Notes: a model not told the origin generated them from the letters alone. 50,382 nt of DNA from Hypholoma sublateritium FD-334 SS-4 (GCA_000827495.1 KN817697.1:5049-55430); one strand, 5' to 3'; shown: positions 10,401 to 22,083, counted from the first letter of the stretch. Numbers and translations: made by a program.

Positions 10401-12376
10401 CGTCAGGAATTGAAAAGGGCTCAAGGTTACTATGTTTCTCGATAGGGACCACTCCTTCACGCAAAGACGGAAAAATCGATTCAAGAAAGGCCTTATCGGC
10501 CATTGTGTCTGTGTAGAAGAGGTATGGTTGGAGGTGTCCATACATAAATAGCGATTGGCGAATCTTGATAAGAGCATGCTCGAATTGCGAGTGCGATTTC
10601 GTGGCGACAAGGTTACATTCTCGCACTTGTCCATTCTGATTTGTGACAGTTAGAAGTGCTGTAAAAACACGTTCACCATTCACGGTGGCAATATGTTTTG
10701 TGATCTACAGGAAAGAGGGTTGAATATAAGTAATAGAAGGATAGTAAGCCAAAGGTAAACATACTTTATGACTATGATCAATGGCGCAAACCTCAGCAGA
10801 AAGTAACGCCATATGTTGATTGAAGTCCTGCTGGTGCTCCTCGATAAATGTGTCATATACATCTCGAAGCCATTGAGCACTCGGAACAAAGTTTCGTGGA
10901 CCATCCGTGCTTGCATCGTCAAACGGCGGAAATGACTGATATTGCTTTCCAAGCCATTCATCCATCCGACCACGCTGAGCAAGAACCCAGAGGTATTGCT
11001 GGTGCAGACGATCATAACGAAGGAGGTGTTGCACGCGCAATGCATCCGAGAACTGTTTGGCTCCCATCCCACTTGTAAAACACGATCGCATGAAAGAAAA
11101 TAATCTATTTGTAATTCCACTACGATGAGTTAACCTCGCAGGAAATTCTGCCGCAACAGCCATAGGTAGCACAGCAAGTAAGCGAGGATCCCAGCTGCGG
11201 AAAGTAACTGTGTTCCTTCCTGATATTGGATGAACACAGCCTCGGCAGCGATAGCGATACCCAATCAACCAGATCGAGCCATCGAGATCAACAACACGGC
11301 GAGGGCGAGGTAGTACGTTGTGACGCTGAAGTGTGTTCCGACAATTTGGGCACGGGATCTTGTTACAGAAAGCCAAAGGATCCCATAGGACAAATTTTGG
11401 GTTGAAAAGAACCTCCGGAGAGAGCTCGTGATGATTGAGAAGAAAGAGTGTAGAAGGACGATGGAAGGAGAGCTGAGCATCTTCAGAATACAAGGGTGGT
11501 AGACCGTTCGCATCACGAAATTTGCTTTGTGATGCGTCAACATTGGCCCTGAATGGGCGCATGAGCCATGCCGGAAGAGGTCGCCGCTGAGGTCGAGGTG
11601 TAGGAATATTATCCTCATCACCTGAATCATCGTCCTCATTGACGTCCGCTTCATCGTCTTCGTTTCCAATCCCGTTTCCATCGACGTCGTTGTCCATGTC
11701 ATTTTCATGTACCCCATTATGCACCGGTCGATTTGGGTCTTCGTCCGGAATGATGTTCATAGGTCCTGTTTGCGCCGTGCGCTCAGCAAGACTTGATGCC
11801 GGAATGCTGTTTACAATTTGCTGTGAATGGCTACCAGGAACGACCTGCAGATTTTTAAGTCAGAATATACATTAATATACAAGTGACCTGGGATACTCAC
11901 AAATGCGCCAAAATCGATGATGACACCTTCATCCTCCTTAGGCTGCTTTCGTGGACGCCCTACCGGACGCTTCGGCCCCGCAGAAACCACATCTGCTGTA
12001 CGCGTTTTACGAGGACGGCCGCGCGGACGGTTGGGGCCAATTATTGCTTGTCTCCGGGTATTTGTTGACGTCCCACTTCCAGCCACACGGCCGTGATTCG
12101 ACCTTCGCGCTGAATGCCTTTGAGCCGATGGCTGCCCAGCGGTTTGGTGGTTTGGCTCGGGATTGTCGTCAGACATGGGAATATCATTTACACTGGATAA
12201 ACCAGAGCACATGAACCATTCCATGCGATCTTGGTCCGGACCCCCCCAATTACTGACAGCATCGGAATAGGCTATAGCTGGGAATTAAACAGTGTGTTGG
12301 GTGACATGCTTTGCGACGTACCTGCAGTGTCCATAAATCCATCGTCATTCACAGGCGAGCTGCCAGGTGCGGACAT
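7404..12376 (-). CDS. Transposase-like protein with embedded DEDDy 3'-5' exonuclease, AT-hooks and Cys-rich tail
   Basis: Exons 12376-12322, 12271-11901, 11844-10765, 10704-10189, 10130-8568, 8512-8069 and 7994-7404 give 1539 residues; all introns are GT-AG and 50-74 bp. Domains in order: two AT-hooks (RGRPRK at 102-107, VGRPRK at 122-127); an acidic stretch (181-220); a CPNC...CRGC zinc ribbon (307-345); a transposase-like RNase H core with Asp498 in AIDHSHK and Asp568 in YTDTMADKAF; a 3'-5' exonuclease with Exo I Asp641/Glu643 (GFDAEW), Exo II Asp707 and Exo III Tyr780-x3-Asp784, a complete DEDDy set as in WRN/RNase D proteins; then a segment (about 1170-1340) resembling transposase C-termini; last, a Cys cluster (CRKCAQPGC, CRDCGKGDCRGRN). 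The exonuclease thus interrupts the transposase-like part. From memory, the N-terminal part may match the fungal DUF6729 family. The ATG at 12376 is chosen because it joins in frame through a 50-bp intron. Confidence 0.8.
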
Positions 12377-12657
12377 GGTACCACGTCGTATGTTGACTTG
12401 TTTCAAACTTAATTATAACTGGACATTTTTTTGAGCTGCTGAAAGTTATCAAGAAGGTTAATCTTACATAAATAGTGGCCACGAGAGGATATACAAAGAC
12501 TACGGCGGCAGCGAGAGCATTGGAACGAGTAGCACGGCAGCCTTAGCGAGGACTGAGGGCAACTGCAATGAGCGCGCCAACGTCGAACGTCGAACATCTC
12601 TGAGCGGAGTTTACCTAATGCTGTGCGTATTTCAAACTCAGTATCAGAATCGGTATC

Positions 12658-12684
12658 TGCAAAGCACATGAGTATCGAGCCGCC
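12658..12684 (-). repeat. Right terminal inverted repeat
   Basis: 27 bp whose reverse complement begins GGCGGCTCGATACT and ends TTTGCA, pairing with the left repeat at 6817-6844. The core AGTATCGAGCC is at 12671-12681. Confidence 0.6.
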
Positions 12685-12690
12685 GTGCTT
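12685..12690 (+). repeat. Candidate target-site duplication, right copy (GTGCTT)
   Basis: Directly abuts the right inverted repeat and is identical to 6811-6816 in the same orientation. Confidence 0.6.
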
Positions 12691-12909
12691 CAAATTCAAA
12701 TTCGAATTCATGTTATTTTTAGATCAAGATCATTCGCTGGTATGTCACGGAATGTTACTGGACGCGACTCGTGACACACTGCCACTGGTACCACGACAAC
12801 ACTTTGCGAACGCTTTGCCGCGTAGTTTCGAACTGTTTTAACGAATCCTCCCAAAACTACGCGTTTCTCGCCCTCTGAGCTTTCCAGTTCTGTCATTGGA
12901 ACTAGAAAT

Positions 12910-15541
12910 ATGTCTGATCATACATCCCTTGTTGACATGGTGGACTCAATGGACAATAATCTTGAGGACGACAACGCCTTGAATTTGACCCGCGGGACAC
13001 TTCACGCGTTTTTTCAGCGAAAACGGTCGCCAACTTCTCCCAAAAGAATAAAGATTACAGCCGAAAACGGGAAATCTGCTCTCCAACAGTCGCAAGTGAA
13101 GAAGATTAAAAGAGAGGCTGATGCAGGAATTAACCTGGGATTGGGGCCACGTCCGTCGCGATTCAAGTTGAAACTCATGCTCTCGATGCCGCTAGATATT
13201 CTCTTTGAGGTACGAGATCCCTTTTCTCGGGTTTTATTCTCACCAACCTTGAAGATTTTTAGATATTTTGTCGCCTCTTACCCGTGGATATTCTTCAGCT
13301 TTCCAGAACGTCAAAAGAACTGAGGGCGTTGCTGTTACATCGATCGTCTTCCTATATCTGGAAGGCAGCGCTGGTCAAGATCTCTGGCCTTCCAGCTTGC
13401 CCTGACGATATGTCTCTGCCCTTTTGGACGAATCTTGTCTTCGACCATCATTGCCATGTACGTAATCGCGGCCTTTGATGATTCGTGCTCATTTTCAAAC
13501 GTAGGGCTGTCTCGCATCCAATGTGCAAAGGTTCAACTTCCTCTTGCGCGTACGATTCTGTGCCAAGTGCGCAAAACATAGGTGCGCTAGATTTTATATT
13601 CTAGAATTTGTATTTAATCATCCCCGCAAGTTTGCTCTCGGAGTGGGATGTCAATACCTGTCTAGAGGACAAAAAATTAGCATTGAAATGTATTCCTTTC
13701 GGTGTCTGGCATTCAAACCACAAACGATGTACTGGCGCAGATAGGGATAAATTTCTCGCAGATCTCGCTAGTGCGAAGACAAACGGCACGTTGACGCTCT
13801 TTGTGGAAGAAAAAAAGGAAGCTCTGGAAAGGAAGATATTGGTGTGTAAGTGTCCGTTTCCGTAATTGCATCTGACCAACAAGTTTCAGCACGCGCGCAG
13901 CTGCGAGGCGTGGTTGAAAGAAGTCAATGGTATCCGGGAGCTTGAGCTGAAGAGCGTCAGAAATCAACGAGCTACAGAGTACGTGCTTTGCTATTTTTTG
14001 AATTTGTTACCTACGTGTTACAGGATCCGTAAAAGGTTGGCAGACCTGGACTACAAGCTCGAACTAGAATTTTTAGACGACGTCGACGCTGGGCTCTGTA
14101 CCACTTTACCGAGGCCAAATATATCCAGCCTCATCGACCATCCCTGTGTAAATTCTCTGGAACCGCTGACTGAGCGCAGTGAGTCTCATTCGCACCCTAC
14201 CGATAGATCTACGCTTACGCTTACGGGCCAAAGATTGGATCAGTATCAAACCCAAGATGGTGCGTTACATGGCGAAAGTGAACGACTTGATAATTCAGGA
14301 AGTACTAACCCGGTCCACAAATAATCGCCGTGGGCTCATTCTGGACGCGTACAATGTATGGCGCGTCCAACCGCACAATCTCGAACGTTTCCCGCTCTCC
14401 GCTCCCATGCCCAGGGGTGTTGATATCTTGACGATCCCGGAAGTTGAAGTTCTCATCAACCTCCATCCAGCGTATGGTCTCGACCTCAAAGAAGATGTCC
14501 TCGCCTGCTTTGACCGTGTCCTCAAGGACAATGTCAACTTCTGGCGCAAGCGTGTCATGCGAAGACTCCTGCAAACCGCTCTCAACAAAGGGGCTTGCGG
14601 GGACATCACTGAACTTCCAATCACTTCACGATTTCACTGGTCCGTGCATGACAATTGGCTTCGACGCGCTGTCGTGGTGTTTCGTTGCAGGCAAAAAGCG
14701 GTGCCTAATAGCATTGGTGGATGCCCCACTATGACTGAGGCTCGTGCGCCCCTACTATGGTACCCCCACTTCCTGCGTCACGGGTGCACTTCGATTCGAG
14801 AACGCCGGCCAGACGAGAAGCGTTCGGTTAACGATGCATTATCTACAACCAACCAGTATCCAGGCACCTGCCAGACGCCCTGGAACAAAGATGTATTCGA
14901 GCTCGACGAAAAGGCGTCGCGCGCGACGCGCAACATCCTTGAGGCGTGCGAGATGGACTGGGAAGTGGCGACAACGGAGGAACTCGACGCGCGTGATCCG
15001 CGCGTAGTGTGCCTAAAATGTACGTATGGGGCGCGCTGCGACGGTGAGCGGTCTTTCCGCGTGTGGACATGGCGCGATGCGGTGCGTGTTTTATATGACT
15101 CGGCCGCCACTCCTTCTCACTTTGTGCTGCCAGGTGTACCACTGTTTGACGGCACACTTCGGCGATTCACAAGTCAAGTGGGAGTGCATCTCTCCCGCTG
15201 ACGCCATAGAAGCGCGGCGCCTCGATGCACTCGAATGTGCCAAGCGTGTGCCCCAAAGCTCGTCCCAGCTGAAAATTTGGAGGTGCATGAAGTGCCGCGA
15301 CACGGCGGAGGACAGTGGTCGGATGACATGGACTGCCTTGCAAGTTCACTTTATAATGACTTCGTGAGTCTGTTCCCCTTTTATTAAGTAGTACATTTTT
15401 TAAGTTGATAATAGGCATGACGACGAGGTCGAAAAAGAGGGTGTAACCCATTATAAAGATCTGGACTGCTTCCCGTGCGAGGGCCCTGTGGTGAGAATGA
15501 TACCTAAGGCCACGGTCTCGGCGGTGCCTGTATCACAGTAA
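12910..15541 (+). CDS. F-box domain protein
   Basis: Nine exons (12910-13209, 13263-13457, 13505-13581, 13631-13841, 13890-13978, 14024-14178, 14234-15081, 15134-15363, 15415-15541) give 743 residues. A basic, Pro/Ser-containing N-terminus with a likely nuclear signal (SPKRIKI) precedes an F-box at about residues 92-135 (MPLDILFEIFCRLLPVDILQ, then LSRTSKELRALL). Behind it is the Cys pair segment common to Agaricomycete F-box proteins (CHGCLASNVQ, then RFCAKCAKH) and the conserved WISIKPKMV segment. F-box proteins bind Skp1 and bring substrates to SCF ubiquitin ligases; this one's substrate is unknown. The C-terminal half has another CMKC...HDDE...CFPC cluster that may bind zinc. The stop overlaps the proposed end of a small convergent gene by 9 bp. 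The exon 3/4 boundary is the least certain: it was chosen to keep frame with acceptor CGCAAG. Confidence 0.8.
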
Positions 15542-15938
15542 GAAGACAGAGATCGCGGGTAAGTAGTGCATGTAGCTGGAATGATAACGTCGCGACAAAT
15601 TCCGGGCGTAGTATCTGGAGTCTACACTTGGGTCGACGACAGCTTTGATTCCCTGCATTCTTTCGAACATAATCTTCCGTAAGTTTCCTCTTACGTATGT
15701 ATATAACTTATAACTTTTTTCATTGTTGAATGCTCTTAGACTGCAAAGGAGAGACATAAATATGTTTGTAAGCTTTGAGTAATTGAAGGAAAGGTACATA
15801 CGCTGCATGTTGCCGAGCCAAGTGTTCTCGTCGGGTCCGCTCAGCCTCCGCAGATTCACTGCTAACTTTACATATCACTATGAATTTGGTTGTAAGTAGC
15901 TCTGACTCTTCTATCGCCATGTTCAACCGATATTGCAT
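15533..15938 (-). CDS. Hypothetical small protein
   Basis: Two exons (15938-15802 and 15740-15533) joined by a 61-bp GTATGT...TTTGCAG intron in frame give 114 residues. The middle is charged and helical (SSESAEAERTRREHLARQH, then ALRAFNNEKSYKLYT) and the end is Tyr/Arg-rich. No domain, signal peptide or membrane segment recognised. The frame is supported only by a good intron and plausible composition; it may be a gene fragment. A start at the second Met, 18 bases in, is equally possible. Confidence 0.3.
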
Positions 15939-16598
15939 TCATTAGTTCCAAACTAACAGTTGACTGAAACATCGTTAACTTTACTTTAGAGCGTCTATGT
16001 CATGTCTATTAGTATCATGATGTCAAGCTACTTGTACGCTATTTTTGTACCTGACTACCTCTGTCTAGATGACGTACCTGCCTACTATTTTCCATTGGTT
16101 TTCCAAGAAGCAAGACTCCGACCACGCCTTTAGGGAGTGTTTGGGCTCACTCAGGCTGACCAGTCTTATTATTGAAGATGTCTTTTTTGGCTGGATCGGA
16201 TGAGCGCCAGACCCCTCGCTCGGCGTCCACTTTGTGTCCACTTCCAGTCCACTTCAAAGAATTAATCTCGGGCAGAGCCGTGACGGGGACGTTTCATGAC
16301 GCGAACAAGACGCGAAAGGTGACAAGCGGCGGGGAATGATACAAACACCGAAGTACCACCTGACACTCAAATGCCAGGCGCAATAACGCCGGTGACCACT
16401 TGGTGATCACTCAAGCATGCGCTGTATAAATCCTCGCCGGTTTGTCTTCGCCGCACTTCTGATTCCTCCTGCCTTCAAGTCCTCTTTCCTCGGACTTGGA
16501 CTACCCCACTGCTTTGGTGGGTAGCAGTCAGCAAAGCGTCCAAACGATCTCTGTCGTATCGGGAAGCTCACTTGTCGCCAACACCGTGGCACATCGCA
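15939..16598. other. Upstream region of the exo-glucanase gene
   Basis: 660 bp without a gene. It includes CT-rich blocks near 16440-16500 and a TATA-like element (separate entry), both usual for a well-expressed basidiomycete promoter. Confidence 0.5.
16425..16430 (+). promoter_or_regulatory. TATA box candidate for exo-beta-1,3-glucanase gene
   Basis: TATAAA in GCTGTATAAATCC, 169 bp upstream of the chosen ATG and followed by a pyrimidine-rich stretch that could hold the transcription start. Confidence 0.45.
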
Positions 16599-19213
16599 AT
16601 GACTCTCGAGGATGATGCATCGACTGTGATGGTCCAGCCTCATCCACCCTATCTATCGGCCTACATTCCTTCTTCGACGGAATCTCCGCGTGATTCGTTG
16701 GTGCCGGAAACACCCCGTAGCGAACGCTCGGAGTCCGGGATGCTCATCACAGCGAAGAACGAGGGCGCGCCTGTTTCAATGGAGGATGTGCCACGTAAAG
16801 CGAGTCGACGGCGCCCACTGCTTATCATCCTCATAACCTGCATTGTTCTGGCCCTCATTGCCGTCGCCGTGGTGGTGCCGGTTTACTTTACGGTCATCAA
16901 GCCTCGCAATCACGGGTCCTCTTCAACCCTGGCCAGTCAGTCGTCCACCACTGCGCCTGTGCCTACCGCCAGTTCCACCGGTACAGGGGGGACATCAGCG
17001 CCTACTTCATCCACAGAGGCAATCACTGGAAGTGATGGATCGACCATCGAGCTGGCCAACGGAACGTCGTTTACTTACAAAAATAGTTTTGGTGGAATAT
17101 GTGAGAGCTATTTTTCAACCTTGCCACAGTCAATACGTGTTCAAACGCATCTCAGGGTATTCCGATCCCAACGATCCTTACAATAACAACGCATACCCGA
17201 ACTCATGGACTCCTCCGCTCAATCAAACCTGGGATTATGGTGCCAATCGGATTAACGGGTAAATTGACGATGCAGGCGCCTTGTGAATACTTCACATTAA
17301 CTATCTTTCTTAGAGTAAATCTAGGCGGGTGGTTCGTCATCGAACCTTTTATCACCCCGGATCTGTTCCAAAGGTACCCTGGTGCGTCTGACGAGTGGAC
17401 GCTGAGCACCCTCATGGCAGCAGACACTGCGAACGGCGGGATAAATCAGATCGAGGATCACTACAAGACGTTCATCGTAAAAAATCTCCTTATTGTCATG
17501 GACATCGAGCCAATCCTCTTTTTAGACAGAAAAAGACATTGCAGACATCGCCGCTGCTGGACTCAACTGGGTTAGATTGCCAATTCCATTCTGGGCAATC
17601 GATACCTGGGGAGATGAGCCCTTCTTGGCTAAAACTTCCTGGACGTATGTATCATAACAGCTGCTTGTCTCCCGGACGCTGACCTGCGGACTTATACTAT
17701 CCTGGTTCATAGTTACATCGTGCAGGCCTTTCAGTGGTGTAGGAAGTATGGCATCCGCGTGAACCTTGATCTTCACACAATTCCAGGCTCGCAGAACGGT
17801 GCGCTACCATATTGATTTTCTCAACGTTATGCTAATTCATTCTCGTGTTACTTTACTATTAGGATACAATCATTCTGGGAAACTCGGCCAGATAGACTTC
17901 TTGATGGGTACTATGGGTATGGCGAATGCTCAGCGTGCAATGAACTACATCCGTATCATAACGGAATTCATATCTCAGCCTGAATGGAAAAATGTCGTCG
18001 TCATGTTCGGTATCATGAACGAAGCGCGCGTAGCTGACATTGGAAAAACTGAGTTGGGTGCCTTGTAGGTTTATCCTATGAAGTCATGTCAAGTCGGTGT
18101 CACTGACACTCGCACCTCTCCAGCTACGTCGAAGCCTACCAGATGATGCGCGGAATAACAGGCGTGGGAGAGGGGAAAGGACCTTTCATCAGTATTCACG
18201 ATGGATTCCAGGGTTTACAGTACTGGGACAACTTCATGACTGGCGCCGATCGCATCGCCGTTGATCAGCATCCATACTTTGCCTTTGACACCACCCCTAG
18301 TAAGGCCCCAATCGACACCGGCGTTGGAACTGGCGCTGGCGGAACATGGCCCCAAGCGGCGTGCGATAGATGGGCAGCATCATACAATACTAGGTGTGTC
18401 CATTTTTTCTTATCGGCTACAGCTCCTAATGTTTTGCAGCCGCAATACGTTTGGTGTGAGCATCGCCGGAGAATTTAGTAATTCGTTCAATGACTGCGGT
18501 CTTTTCCTTCGGGGCGTCGGTGGGACATCGATATATGGAGACTGTGACACCTGGCAAGATTCAACCGCCTGGACCGTAGGTACCAAAGCAGGTATTCAAG
18601 CCTTCTCAGAGGCATCAATGGACGCGCTGAGGGACTGGTTCTTCTGGACTTGGAAGGTATGCTCTCCGAGATCCGTCGTTTGCGTTCCCCGTTCACGCCG
18701 GGTATTTAGATCGCACCTGCCCAGTCTGGAATTGTAGAATCTCCCCTTTGGTCTTATTCGCTTGGCCTCAGCGGCGGATGGATGCCGCTTGACCCACGGT
18801 CCGCGATTGGAGCATGCGGCCCAGCCTCTGGGCCTACCTTCGACGGAGCATTCGCCTCGTGGATGACTGGGGGCGCCGGAGCCGGTACCATCGTCTCTAC
18901 GCAGACCGCCCAGTACCCCTATCCGCCTGCTGACCTACAAGGAACCCCCGTTCCCGGATTACCACTGTATACGTCTACCGGCAGCATTGCGACGCTTCTC
19001 GCACCTACGCCGACAGGATCCAGCGGAAATACTATCTCCCCGGGCAACGGGTGGTTTAACGCAAACGACGCGCAGCCAGGGCCCACGCCGATTGCTGGAT
19101 GCGTGTATCCGGACCCTTGGAATGCACTGAATGCCACTGCGCCCACCGGCTGCTCTGGGGGCACCGACGGTCCTGCGCCTGCTGCAATCACCCCACCTCC
19201 TTCCCGCCGCTAG
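16599..19213 (+). CDS. Glucan 1,3-beta-glucosidase D (GH5 exo-beta-1,3-glucanase), membrane anchored
   Basis: Nine exons (16599-17100, 17156-17258, 17314-17476, 17526-17644, 17713-17798, 17863-18064, 18124-18393, 18440-18656, 18725-19213) give 716 residues. A cytosolic Ser/Pro-rich tail of about 70 residues with a basic stop (KASRRR) precedes one transmembrane helix (about 73-100), so this is a type II membrane protein. A Ser/Thr-rich stalk follows, then the GH5 barrel: VNLGGWFVIEPF, the acid/base Glu378 in FGIMNEA, HPYF at 441-444 and the nucleophile Glu493 in IAGEFSN. The enzyme removes glucose from the non-reducing ends of beta-1,3-glucan at the cell surface and is used in wall remodelling. 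Layout and length match Aspergillus ExgD-type proteins. The ATG was chosen because upstream codons in frame have no other Met. Confidence 0.93.
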
Positions 19214-19587
19214 GTAAAACCCACCACTGAAGGTTTTCGCCTACACACACATATCTCGGACACGTTGAACTCTATCGCTTTACACGATCCGCTCTTTACC
19301 TATTGAACATTTTGACTGCCAGTGAACTCATGGTTATAACTTACTTTATCTGCTTGGTTGGTTTTTGAACGTTTCTTGTCGTCAAAACCCGTACCTTTAT
19401 ATTTGTTTACGATACGATTTAGATACGTAGTGAATGCATCTTGGTCTTCCTCCCGGCTGTCCTGTAGCCTATTGGTAGCCTGAGCATATGTATCATAGCA
19501 TAATGTAAATGTACCGACACCATTGTCCCCTACCCCATTTGTGTGCAGCACGGCGGAATCTCAACTGCGACGAAATTATGACAATCG
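19214..19587. other. Intergenic
   Basis: 3' flank of the glucanase gene. A reverse frame (19551-19300) encodes a charged, Gln/Asp/Lys-rich peptide, but it has no neighbouring exons or recognisable domain and I do not call it. Confidence 0.5.
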
Positions 19588-20759
19588 TTGTCCCACAATC
19601 AACAGGTACCAGACTACGCCACTGCCAGTGCATATACTGACCATCCTGTGGCAGGACTGCTTATTTCAAGCACAAGGTCTCGGCTAAAATATGTGGTGGG
19701 GGTATATATATCGTTGGACGATTCATCGGTTGCACTCCATACGAATTGTGCCACTCCCTTTATCTTTCTTGCCCTAATGACTGCAGACCAAGATTCGAAA
19801 ACTGTCACACGCTTGGCTCAGGACAGACGGTATCGGGAACTACTTGAACAAAGAACAAATATCGACCTCACCCTCAGGGTTCTTGCGTACACAATTCTCG
19901 CGGAAAATGAGTATATACCTAACATCGAGGAATTTCTGGACTTGCCGTGTAACTCCGTAATCAATGCTCTAGCCGGATTAGCGCCCATCGTGGTGTGCGG
20001 TACAAATAAAACCATTCACTTTGTGGACGACGCATTCCCAGATTTTCTCCTTGACGAAACTCGGTCCGCCAAATTTTATATCGATTGGGGTGTCTGGCAT
20101 GCCAAATTTTCTCATCATTACTTTGAAAGAATGAAAACGGGTATGTAGCTAGAGCTCTAGCTTCCCCGAAAATACCCACGTCGGTGTACTGACCTCTACA
20201 TCTGTCTACAGGCGCCTACGGCACCCATGAACTCTCACTGATTACATTCCACCTCCAAAATATCAATTCGTCACAGCAACTCCATGAAGATATCCTATCT
20301 TTCGCCTATACGCTAGATCAGCTTTCGTATTTATCTCATGCATACGAGGGGCTCTGGGACGAAGTTTCAGACTTCCTTACTGCTGTGAAAGGGCTGGTGT
20401 GTACTTTGGCTGCGAATGGCGGGAAATATTGATTCCAACTCAACTCTTGATAGAAATTTGACGATAATGACGAGGCGTACAGTCTACAGCGAGATCGGAT
20501 GGCAAGCCTACTGGCACGAGACTTCAAAGCATTCCGGGGCCAACTTATTAGTCTGGTCGCCAATCATAACATTCATCTAAGAGTCCAGCCTATGAACGTG
20601 GACCGGAGCTCCAGAAAAAAGCGGGCCGAACGAGTTTTTTGGAACAAGACCAAGACAAGACCAATGCCAAAGACTGTAATGCCTTCGGGACCCTGTGGGA
20701 TGTTAATACAGAGAAGGGGGAAATATTTACAGGAAAGAGCGCGCCAGCATCATAACTGA
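19588..20759 (+). pseudogene. C-terminal fragment of a NACHT/STAND (NLR-like) protein
   Basis: Open frame 19588-20140 continues through two good introns into 20212-20396 and 20454-20759 (347 residues if read from 19588; first ATG at 19776). The sequence LRVLAYTILAENEYIPNIEE, then the NALAGLAPIVVCG segment and FVDDAFPDFLLDETRS, matches the winged-helix-like region that follows the NACHT ATPase in Agaricomycete NLR-like proteins (for example, IHFxHxSFxDFLLD). The downstream exons continue the usual C-terminal part (YEGLWDEVSDFLTAVKGL; SLLARDFKAFRGQL). No P-loop, NACHT or repeat domain lies upstream, so the N-terminal two thirds are missing. I call it a truncated copy; it could still be expressed as a short protein. 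Confidence 0.5.
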
Positions 20760-22083
20760 ACAGTGTATCATAAATGTATGAATGATAATACCCTACTGTG
20801 CCAGGGCAGCACTTATGAGTCCAATGGAAGGCGGTTGCTCAATTAAAAGACTAAGTTAATTGGAAAGAGAGGAACTTTGAGTTCGTAACAAACTAAGTAA
20901 TTGGGTATGTTCGATTTGTCTCAGACAATTCTAGACTGCTGAATCCGGGTAATATATTCACTCCACATTCAAGTTGGTGTCATAGCCGATTTTCCATCTG
21001 TCAAATGCCAACCTTTCAAACGTTTTCAACAGACGCTCACATATGAGTGGCAAGAGATTTTCTCAGGTGTCCAGCTTGTGTCCGGCATGCTGCGTGTAAT
21101 CCACGGCGGCATCACCGGCAAGTCTCACGGCCGGTGACAGCCGTGTATCGCCGACCACCCGGGAGTCGGGGCGGAAGTTAGCGACTCGGATGCGTATGCC
21201 GACTACATATTGGCTAGGCAGAATCAATTTGGAAAAACGGGAATATCTACCGACCGTAAAATACTTCTTCTGTTCTCTTCTGCTCTTTGTCACTTTATGG
21301 ATTTATGATTAGATGTCTTTTCATTGACAGTACTCACGCACCTTCCAGGATCTGACATGTAGACAGACTGCGCAGTACTTATGCGGTAAATATCGTCCAC
21401 AGATTCTATAGCTCTGCTTGTTTCTGAATGGAATGGGGAAGAAAGAGACATGCAACTTTTCGCTAAATATAGAGCCAAACCGACAGGAGGGTAATAATGC
21501 CACGAAAATACATCATTCACGGGAGTTAGTAAATGTTACTAAAAGAATTCGTTGACATTTTTGAGAAGTTCACGTAAGCCAGACTGTTAACGCCTGTTCA
21601 GATATTCCGTTGCTTGATGGTGCAGCTGTAGACGATGTATCTCCTGGTGGTGTACGTCTTTTCAGGGTCAAGTGTAACTTGCCCTGTGCCGCATGTACTT
21701 ATAATTCTCTTTTCGTTCTCTCTTTTTACTTCAAAGTGGTAGAATATACAAAGAATATACGGTGGATATAAAATATAAAAGTAATAACACCTGGTGCCCT
21801 CCCATGTCAAGATAGTAATAGCTCGTGTCCCACATTTTTTGAAGAAACAGTTACAGAGGCGCACCCATTATCAGACATTCCCATGGAGTTGACATTGATG
21901 TTCGCCTGACTGTCCCATCTATATCTCACAAACGTCGGTGTTGGAGCTAGCCTCGGATATCGTTCTTAATGTCGCAATAACCCCATCGCAGTTCTTTTGC
22001 ATATAAAAGTAAGCTGGTGGGGGGTAAATAGTTTCACTCATCCTGAGGGTACTCGCCGAGCATTTCAAAGCTAGACCTCAGAC
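20760..22083. other. Intergenic, about 1.3 kb
   Basis: No gene recognised. A GC-richer island at 21063-21200 is open on the reverse strand (ends HAGHKLDT) but is short and has no usable neighbours. The rest is AT-rich. The last 100 bp form the promoter of the secreted protein gene. Confidence 0.5.
22002..22009 (+). promoter_or_regulatory. TATA box candidate for secreted beta-trefoil-like gene
   Basis: TATAAAAG, 75 bp upstream of the start codon, a good spacing for a strong fungal promoter. Confidence 0.6.

Larger units (their letters stand above)
6817..12684 (-). mobile_element. Candidate DNA transposon with terminal inverted repeats, carrying a transposase-exonuclease gene
   Basis: The 5.87-kb unit is bounded by inverted repeats (6817-6844 and 12658-12684) that align with 23 matches in 27 aligned positions and one gap, and both begin GGCG. 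The identical direct word GTGCTT flanks each end. Inside is a single gene on the reverse strand encoding a protein with transposase-like and exonuclease domains, open through seven exons. The rest is a purine-rich tract and short untranslated regions. All catalytic residues I can identify are present, so the copy may be active or recently active. The family is not one I can name with certainty. A 6-bp duplication does not fit hAT or Merlin elements (8 bp) and would be compatible with less-studied superfamilies. Confidence 0.6.
12377..12909. other. Divergent spacer containing the right transposon end
   Basis: Separates the transposase-exonuclease gene (reverse) from the F-box gene (forward). 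It includes the right inverted repeat and flanking word. Short reverse frames (12409-12711, 12708-12896) do not splice into a convincing protein. The first 282 bp would be the transposon promoter and 5' UTR; the part after 12690 would be the F-box promoter. No TATA box is obvious. Confidence 0.5.

Noticed and set aside
12409..12896. Reverse small genes between the transposase-exonuclease and F-box genes
   Set aside because: A possible intron joins out of frame and the peptides lack domains; the region also contains the transposon end.
21063..21293. Short reverse frame ending HAGHKLDT
   Set aside because: No start context or partner exon; too short to support.
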